A stretch of 11,630 nt of DNA from Planctomycetales bacterium (lineage in GTDB: Bacteria; Planctomycetota; Planctomycetia; Pirellulales; Thermoguttaceae), in NCBI GenBank assembly GCA_007122045.1, contig SKJM01000151.1, positions 1 to 11,630 on the forward strand. Direction: 5' to 3'. The translations under genes and the position numbers were made by a program. The notes beneath the pieces are model-generated. The model worked only from the letters and a program-made list of their open reading frames with translations, was not told the origin of the DNA and did not search any database. Shown in pieces: positions 6,516-11,630 of this stretch; position 1 is the stretch's first letter, and each line of letters starts with the position of its first letter.

Positions 6516-9500
6516 ATGATCTCCGTTGCGGGGTTGATTGACCAACTAGGCTTTCAGGATTCGCCAAATTTCCTGACCGCGGATGATCTCGGGCGAGTGC
6601 CCAGCTACGGGCATATTTTTCGCCGTGCGCAACACCCCCAAAAGGAGGGCGAGAAATCCTGCGGCCTTCATGGCGTCTACACCCTCCGCCAACGCCCAAG
6701 CAACGACGTGGCGCTGGGCGAAGGATCGCTGACCCCGGTGGTCTATGTCTGTGAGGCCGCATCGGAGGCCGACGCGGATCGGATACACCGTCTGGTCTGG
6801 AACCAGGACGTGGTTCCCTTTCTGATCGTCCGTACGCCGCAAGACGTCCGCGTCTATTCCGGCTTCGGGTATCGCGAGGATGAAAACGCGAAGAAGCGGC
6901 CGGCGTCGCGAATTCTGAGAGAGGCGATCGGCGAGCAAGAGATCGCCTCGAAACTCCTCCCCAGCTTCAGCGCCCAGCGGATCGACGACGGCACGTTGTG
7001 GCGCGCCAAGGGCCCATTTGTAACGCCCGATTTGCGGGTCGATTGGCGGTTGCTGGATCGCCTGAAAGAATTGGGCCACGTTCTTCGCAAGGACATGAAA
7101 CTGCCGGCCCCGGCTGCGCACGCCTTGATCGGCAAGTACGTTTACCTCCGTTATCTCCGCGACCGCGGCATTCTTTCCGACAAGCGTTTGGCCGAGTTTC
7201 AGATCGATGCACAAGCCGTTTTCAGCCGCAAAGCACGGTTGTCCGTACTCCGCTCGTTGGACGAGCAATTGGACGGTTGGCTTAACGGCTCGGTCTTCGA
7301 TATTCCATGGGGAAAAGGCGTCAAGGCGGAACACGTCAGGCACGTTGCGGGCACCTTTTTTGGCGATGATCCTCGGAGCGGCCAAGGAAGCCTCTTTGAA
7401 GACTACGAATTTTCGTACATCCCCATTGAAACCCTTTCGGTGGTCTACGAGCAGTTCTTGCACGCCGAGGGACGGGGCGCAGACGCGGGTGCGTACTATA
7501 CGCCGATCCCGCTGGTCAACTTCATGCTCGACGAAATGGATGCGTCGGCGCCGTTTACCAGAGGGATGCGGGCATTGGATCCCGCCTGCGGCTCGGGTGC
7601 GTTCCTGGTGCAGTGTTACCGCCGGCTGATCGAAAAGGATCTGCTGAAACGTAAGGGTGAGCGATTCCGCCCGGTCGAGCTGCGCGAGTTGCTGCAGGGG
7701 CATATCTTCGGCATCGACCGCGACGAGGACGCCTGCCAGGTGACGGAACTGAGCCTTATACTCACGTTGCTGGACTACGTGGATCCGCCCGACCTGAGCA
7801 ACACCAACTTCAAGCTTCCCAAGCTGCGCGGGTCGAACATCTTCGGCGGGCCGGACAACGACTTTTTCAAGACCGGCTCCGAGTTTCACCGGAAGATGGG
7901 CGAGACCAGCTTCGATTGGCTCGTCGGCAATCCGCCGTGGATCGAAATCAACGAGGAAGAGCCACGTGCGGAAGATAGGGCCGCGCTCGACTGGATGAAC
8001 GCCAACGCCAAGCAGTACCCGACCGGCGGCAACCAGGTTGCCGAACTCTTTGCTTGGAAGGCGACGGAGCACATCAATGACAAGGCGATGGTCGGTCTCC
8101 TGATGCCGGCCATGACCTTGTTCAAAGGTGAGTCTACCGCCTTTCGCCGAGCATTTTTCGCGCGAGTCAAGGTCAGCGCGGTTGCGAATTTCGCCAACTT
8201 GGCCTATGTCCTTTTCGCCGGTCGGTCGGAAGTCCCGGCTGCCGCCTTCTTCTACCGGAAGCGTCCGGACGGCTCGGACGCAATTGACGAGGCAGAGCGG
8301 ATACTGACATTCGCGCCCCTGGTGGCGAACCAAGAAGCCAACCGACCGATGCGCTTCAACCGCAAGGTCGACACCTGGACGATAACCATCAACGGGAGCG
8401 AGCTTCGCGAGGTCGGCGTTGCCGAGGCGGTTCGCGGCGATGCGCTGACCTGGAAGCTGGCGATGTGGGGGTCCTACCGGGACCGGCGGCTCTTGGAGTC
8501 GGCCGCGCGTAGATTCCAAACAACGCTGGCCGAGCAGCGGGAGAGTCGTCGGCTCGTCATTCTGGAAGGCCCTCAACTACGCGAGGAAGACCATAAGGAC
8601 AAGAAGGTCTTCGTTGAGGAACTCGTCGACAAGGACGAACTCGTCACTGACGCGCTTAGAAGCTACGGTCGCATTTTCCGCTTCCCGAAGTCAGCGTTGC
8701 GAACGGTTACGGCTAATCGGGCATACGTCCGAGTTCGAGGCGGCCTGTCGCCGATTGAGGTGTGCCGGCCGCCGCACGTGATTGTCCATGCATCACGCAA
8801 CTTCGCCGTCTTTTCGGACAGGTTCGTCGTGGTGCCACCGAGGCAAGTTGGTATTGCAGGTCCACGGACGCAAGAGGACTTCCTTAAGGTCTTGTCCGTC
8901 TACCTGAGTTCCGACTTCGCTCTCTATCAGCAATTCTTCAATGCTCCGCAGTGGGGCGTATCCATGAACCGGGCTAACCGAGAAACGCTGGAAGCGATTC
9001 CGGTTCCCGTGGCGCAACTGACCGATGGAGAGTGCGCAACGTGGCTCGACTTGCATGCTCGCCTCGTTGCGGCCTCGCCAACCCAGCCCCGCAAGAAGAC
9101 ACGGTCCAAGGGTGCACCAACATCGTCGAACCAGGAGCCGCTTCCCGGCATGGCGGAAGCGCCAAGTACACTTCCCGAACTACTTCACGAACTCAACGAC
9201 CGCGTGTACGAGGTCCTCCGGCTGTCCAAGAGCGAGCAAATGCTCGTCGAAGACTTCGTCCAGTTCAAGCGGTTTGCCGTCAAGGGAAAGGTGTGCGAAG
9301 AGATTGCGGGCATCCCGGAGCCCGAAGAAATACAGAGATACGCCGAGGTCCTGCAAGCCGAATTGGACGGCATCTTTGAAGACAACCCGCGGCTTCGCCA
9401 CAGGGTCGAGGTCCTCTACGACAACACGTCGCGCACCGGTATGATCGACGTCGAACTACTCACGGACTCCCGCGGTGCGTTACGAGTCAAGGTCCGGCCT

Positions 9501-9716
9501 GTCGACGACGCTGCTTCGGCCGACTTCCAACGGGCGCAACAGCTCGCCCGCCAGCGACGCGGTCAATGGCTCTATTTCCATCGCAATCTGCGGATTTATG
9601 AGGACTCGCGGGTGCTGCTGTTGAAGCCGTTGGAGCGTCTCCATTGGCTCCGCAGCCAGGCCCTTTTGGACGCCGATACGATCATTGCCGAGACCCTGGC
9701 CGGCGGGGAGAGATGA
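6516..9716 (+). CDS. Eco57I-like N6-adenine DNA methyltransferase of a restriction-modification-like module
   Basis: A 1066-residue DNA methyltransferase that should transfer a methyl group from SAM to N6 of adenine at a specific site. Residues 1-130 contain a VVYVCEAASEADADRIHRL / PFLIVRTPQDVRVYSGF region that recalls the N-terminal nuclease-like fold of type I and IIG enzymes, but I see no ExK or PD-ExK catalytic motif. Residues 180-320 are mostly helical. YYTP (327-330) opens the methyltransferase core. Motif I is DPACGSGAFL (355-364), HIFGIDRDEDA (396-406) follows, and catalytic motif IV is NPPW (472-475). Residues about 640-835 look like a target-recognition region, ending in NRETLEAIPVPVAQL. 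A basic linker (857-868) leads to a C-terminal region with RLHWLRSQALLDADTIIAETL. The nuclease gene follows one base after its stop. The Shine-Dalgarno at the ATG is weak. A sample line (8641-8700) is 57% GC against 73% at 4681-4740 in the cytochrome gene. Confidence 0.88.
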   Translation: MISVAGLIDQLGFQDSPNFLTADDLGRVPSYGHIFRRAQHPQKEGEKSCGLHGVYTLRQRPSNDVALGEGSLTPVVYVCEAASEADADRIHRLVWNQDVVPFLIVRTPQDVRVYSGFGYREDENAKKRPASRILREAIGEQEIASKLLPSFSAQRIDDGTLWRAKGPFVTPDLRVDWRLLDRLKELGHVLRKDMKLPAPAAHALIGKYVYLRYLRDRGILSDKRLAEFQIDAQAVFSRKARLSVLRSLDEQLDGWLNGSVFDIPWGKGVKAEHVRHVAGTFFGDDPRSGQGSLFEDYEFSYIPIETLSVVYEQFLHAEGRGADAGAYYTPIPLVNFMLDEMDASAPFTRGMRALDPACGSGAFLVQCYRRLIEKDLLKRKGERFRPVELRELLQGHIFGIDRDEDACQVTELSLILTLLDYVDPPDLSNTNFKLPKLRGSNIFGGPDNDFFKTGSEFHRKMGETSFDWLVGNPPWIEINEEEPRAEDRAALDWMNANAKQYPTGGNQVAELFAWKATEHINDKAMVGLLMPAMTLFKGESTAFRRAFFARVKVSAVANFANLAYVLFAGRSEVPAAAFFYRKRPDGSDAIDEAERILTFAPLVANQEANRPMRFNRKVDTWTITINGSELREVGVAEAVRGDALTWKLAMWGSYRDRRLLESAARRFQTTLAEQRESRRLVILEGPQLREEDHKDKKVFVEELVDKDELVTDALRSYGRIFRFPKSALRTVTANRAYVRVRGGLSPIEVCRPPHVIVHASRNFAVFSDRFVVVPPRQVGIAGPRTQEDFLKVLSVYLSSDFALYQQFFNAPQWGVSMNRANRETLEAIPVPVAQLTDGECATWLDLHARLVAASPTQPRKKTRSKGAPTSSNQEPLPGMAEAPSTLPELLHELNDRVYEVLRLSKSEQMLVEDFVQFKRFAVKGKVCEEIAGIPEPEEIQRYAEVLQAELDGIFEDNPRLRHRVEVLYDNTSRTGMIDVELLTDSRGALRVKVRPVDDAASADFQRAQQLARQRRGQWLYFHRNLRIYEDSRVLLLKPLERLHWLRSQALLDADTIIAETLAGGER
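9705..9710 (+). promoter_or_regulatory. Ribosome binding site of the nuclease gene, inside the methyltransferase 3' end
   Basis: GGGGAG precedes the GTG at 9718 with a 7-base gap. This favours GTG 9718 over the in-frame TTG at 9685, which would add 11 residues and overlap the methyltransferase gene. Confidence 0.6.
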
Positions 9717-9717
9717 C

Positions 9718-10407
9718 GTGTCGTTGAAGAGCCATCCCAGCGGCGCCGTCGGCGTCCCAGACCGCGATGAATACACCCCTCAGTTCCGCCGACAGTGCCA
9801 CCAACTGATTGCCTTTGGGTATGGCGCAATTCGCGGCGAGAGCCACAGCGAATCGGAAGAAGACTTCATTACGCAACGACTCAGGCAGGCGATTCAGATT
9901 GGGCAGCGCGATGGAGCTCTGCCTCGCTGGGCCGATCGGTATTTCGTTCACGACCAACTGCCCATTGACGTCCCCGGGGTCGCGGGAAAGGACCGGCCGA
10001 AGATCGATATCCACTTTGAATCCAACGAGGCGCGGCGACGCCCGGTCTATCATTTTGAGGCCAAGAGGCTTCGCACTGCTGATACGCACTCGGTGAGCGA
10101 GTATGTCGGCAGGCCCGGCCTCGGCATGTTCCTCACGGAGCAGTATGGCCGCATGGGCAACGAAGGAGGAATGCTGGGCTACGTCCAATCGGAATCGCCG
10201 ACGCATTGGGCCGAGAGAATTGGCAGAAAACTTCACCCTGATGCGCCGGGCAATCATCGGTTGACTGCCGACGGCGCGTGGGCGGGATTCCCGTTGATTG
10301 CCGAGTTGGAGCATACATACGCGACGCGACACACTCGGCCCACCCTCGGCAATATCGCCATCTACCACACGCTTCTGGACTTTTGCGGCGACACCGCCAC
10401 CGGGTGA
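9718..10407 (+). CDS. Putative PD-(D/E)XK endonuclease partner of the methyltransferase
   Basis: A 229-residue soluble protein with no family name I can assign with certainty. It shows a PD-(D/E)XK signature: an acidic helix SESEEDFITQRL (about 44-55, Glu47/48 a likely first acidic ligand), Asp97 in PKIDIHF, and Glu114-Ala115-Lys116 in YHFEAKRL, the strand order and spacing expected of restriction-type nucleases. A GLGMFLTEQYG / GGMLGYVQSES segment (135-160) follows and looks like a conserved core block. The C-terminus is GNIAIYHTLLDFC. The gene starts one base after the methyltransferase stop, so the two are surely co-transcribed and probably translationally coupled. The obvious inference is that it cuts DNA lacking the methyl mark. 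Its stop overlaps the start of the AraC-like fragment (GTGA, 10404-10407). The nuclease assignment rests on motif reading alone; the start is inferred from the Shine-Dalgarno. Confidence 0.68.
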   Translation: MSLKSHPSGAVGVPDRDEYTPQFRRQCHQLIAFGYGAIRGESHSESEEDFITQRLRQAIQIGQRDGALPRWADRYFVHDQLPIDVPGVAGKDRPKIDIHFESNEARRRPVYHFEAKRLRTADTHSVSEYVGRPGLGMFLTEQYGRMGNEGGMLGYVQSESPTHWAERIGRKLHPDAPGNHRLTADGAWAGFPLIAELEHTYATRHTRPTLGNIAIYHTLLDFCGDTATG

Positions 10408-10604
10408 CCATCCACGGGGAGATCCACCGCTGTCGCATGGACCGCGCGGTTCGCCTGCTGAAATACACCGATTTGCTGATCAAGAACGTGGCCGCCGCCG
10501 CGGGGTTTCCCAGTTTGGACGCCATGGAACATGCATTCCGTCGCACCCAAGGCATGTCCCCGTCAGCATTCCGCAAGCAGCAACGAACATCACGTGCGGG
10601 TTAA
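10404..10604 (+). pseudogene. C-terminal helix-turn-helix fragment of an AraC/XylR-type regulator
   Basis: The frame from GTG 10404 encodes 66 residues that match the last part of an AraC-family DNA-binding domain. EIHRCRMDRAVRLLKYTD is the linker helix, and LLIKNVAAAAGFPSLDAMEHAFRRTQGMSPSAFRKQQ is the second helix-turn-helix with the G-F and G-x-S-P-x-x-F/Y-R signature. The first helix-turn-helix and the entire ligand-binding domain are missing; upstream bases in this frame are only the shadow of the nuclease gene. The similarity begins almost exactly where the nuclease ends, so I read it as the 3' remnant of a regulator truncated by arrival of the methyltransferase/nuclease module. There is no Shine-Dalgarno at the GTG, though GTGA overlap with the nuclease stop could allow coupled translation of a tiny helix-turn-helix protein. 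Confidence 0.7.
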
Positions 10605-10638
10605 CGCCTCCTCCGCCTCTCCCCACCATCGAGAGTGA

Positions 10639-10751
10639 CCTGAGCGAATCCGAGACTCAGGGCAATTCAGACATAGGCAGGCTCTTCGGAGCTTGCCGAG
10701 CCCGGCTTGCGGTGCGGCATCGGTGCGGCTACTGCCGCAGCACTCGGCAAG
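10639..10751. repeat. Cluster of inverted repeats, possible structured RNA or terminator region
   Basis: The 174 bases between the AraC remnant and the TPR gene contain no gene but several nested inverted repeats: CCTGAG/CTCAGG (10639-10644 with 10656-10661); GGCAGGCTC/GAGCTTGCC around a TTCG loop (10676-10697, nine pairs with one G-U, a C(UUCG)G tetraloop on the plus strand); a perfect nine-base CTTGCCGAG/CTCGGCAAG (10692-10700 with 10743-10751) enclosing TGCGGC-TACT-GCCGCA (10724-10739); and a direct repeat GGTGCGGC (10711, 10722). The TTCG hairpin and the long-range stem share bases and exclude each other. No T-tract follows. It may act as a bidirectional 3' structure or be a mobile palindromic repeat. 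Confidence 0.45.
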
Positions 10752-10778
10752 ACGAAGGAAGGGGTAACGCCGCGCCGC

Positions 10779-11630
10779 TCAAAGGCGCCGCGCCCGGCCG
10801 AGCGCGTCCTCGGCCAGCCGTAGCGTGCTTGCCGCCAGGCGGTCGGCGGCCAGTTCGCGGTGCTTGCGAAGCTCAACCAGGTTGGCGACGCATGTCTCCA
10901 GCAAAGCGACCGCCTCGGCGGGGCCGTCGGGCCCGGCCGAATCGCTCGGGCGGAGGCCATTCTCGGCCAGGCGGAAACGGAAAAACTCCCAAAGCACGCC
11001 GTCGTGCGACGGGAGGTCGGGGAACTGCTCGACGAGGGCGGCCTGGGCGTCGAAGGCCTTTTCAAACCACGCGGCCGCCTCGTCGGGCCGGCCGGCCTCC
11101 TCGCAAATGGCGCCCAGCTTGGCAAGAACCAGCGCCTGGCTGCGCGCGAAATGGGGAATGGTCGGATTGTGGTCGACCAGCCATCGGGCCTCGTCCAGCG
11201 CCATAAGCAACGCCCGCTCCGTCTGCGGCGAGGCGGTGGAGGGCTCCTGCCAAGGGAACAGTCCCACGTGTACCCAGGCGTAGGTCGCCGCCAATTCGTA
11301 ACGGTAATCGGCCACCTGCGGGTGCCGGCTCTTCAGCGCTTCGAGGATTTCGAGTGCCCGTTGCCGGCCCGACGCGGCCGCCGAGCCGCGGGCCGCCTCG
11401 GGGACGAGTGCCAGGGGACGGTAGCACAGGGCGAGCAGGAAGCGATAGTCGGCGGCGTCGGGGTTTTCGCCGGCGAGTTCTTCCAGGAGGCCGATCGCTC
11501 GCGACCGGTATTCCTGCTCGGCCAGTGCGAACCGCGCGAACCGGCGCCCGGAGCGTTCCTCGCGCCGGTCGCGAGGGGTTGTGGAGGCCCCGGGGTGCCG
11601 GCCGGCGAGAAAGAAGTACGTCCGGGCCAA
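10779..11630 (-). CDS. TPR-repeat protein, C-terminal part (start beyond window)
   Basis: The minus-strand frame is open to the window edge, so the first visible codon (TTG) is internal and only the last 283 residues are present, ending in TGA at 10779-10781. The sequence is helical and alanine/leucine-rich with tetratricopeptide-like units closed by HP or NP turns: roughly residues 33-67 (AIGLLEELAGENPDAADYRFLLALCY), 85-118 (ALEILEALKSRHPQVADYRYELAATY), 136-172 and 165-205 (GAICEEAGRPDEAAAWFEKAF). There is no transmembrane segment or catalytic motif in the visible part. In planctomycetes such tails often belong to large Ser/Thr protein kinases with C-terminal TPRs, so that is a plausible identity for the whole protein, but the kinase domain would lie outside the window. 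TPRs bind protein partners. Confidence 0.72.
   Translation of the reverse strand: MARTYFFLAGRHPGASTTPRDRREERSGRRFARFALAEQEYRSRAIGLLEELAGENPDAADYRFLLALCYRPLALVPEAARGSAAASGRQRALEILEALKSRHPQVADYRYELAATYAWVHVGLFPWQEPSTASPQTERALLMALDEARWLVDHNPTIPHFARSQALVLAKLGAICEEAGRPDEAAAWFEKAFDAQAALVEQFPDLPSHDGVLWEFFRFRLAENGLRPSDSAGPDGPAEAVALLETCVANLVELRKHRELAADRLAASTLRLAEDALGRARRL

Noticed and set aside
6546..8576. 676-codon minus-strand frame antisense to the methyltransferase
   Set aside because: Shadow frame without domains; the plus strand has all methyltransferase motifs in order.
10298..11206. 302-codon plus-strand frame over the AraC remnant and TPR gene
   Set aside because: Arginine/proline/glycine-rich nonsense composition spanning two unrelated regions; it is the antisense shadow of the TPR gene.

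Overview
The window is GC-rich bacterial DNA, most likely from a planctomycete (Pirellulales-like). The best clue is the large secreted protein on the minus strand, which joins a LamG domain, a hydrazine-synthase-alpha-like propeller and CxxCH haem sites. That architecture is expanded in planctomycetes. The XylR-type AraC fragment and the TPR-rich protein at the right edge fit the same phylum. Taxonomy is inferred from protein style only.

Layout, left to right. (1) 1-2477, plus strand: two nucleotide-sugar genes for surface polysaccharide precursors, an NAD-dependent epimerase/dehydratase missing only its first few codons and a WbpA/TviB-type UDP-sugar 6-dehydrogenase. A good sigma-70-like promoter lies between them, together with what looks like an 18-codon stub of a VapC/PIN toxin whose stop overlaps the dehydrogenase start. 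(2) 2478-2561: a short convergent gap filled by palindromic repeats. (3) 2562-5870, minus strand: the LamG/HzsA-like/cytochrome c protein. (4) 5871-6515: a 645-base divergent gap with a candidate promoter for each flanking gene and no convincing gene. (5) 6516-10407, plus strand: a two-gene module of a 1066-residue Eco57I-like N6-adenine DNA methyltransferase and, one base later, a 229-residue protein with a PD-(D/E)XK nuclease signature. It is most simply read as an uncommon restriction-modification or related phage-defence system. (6) 10404-10604: the C-terminal helix-turn-helix of an AraC/XylR-type regulator, abutting the nuclease stop and probably marking the right boundary of an inserted module. 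(7) 10605-10778: a non-coding stretch dense in inverted repeats. (8) 10779-11630, minus strand: the C-terminal part of a TPR protein that starts beyond the window.

The most noteworthy element is the methyltransferase/nuclease pair and its junction with the truncated regulator. The methyltransferase carries SAM-binding, catalytic and probable target-recognition regions in one chain, but I see no nuclease catalytic motif or helicase in it. The small downstream protein supplies the candidate cleavage activity. A sample line of the methyltransferase is visibly less GC-rich than a sample line of the cytochrome gene, consistent with horizontal acquisition.
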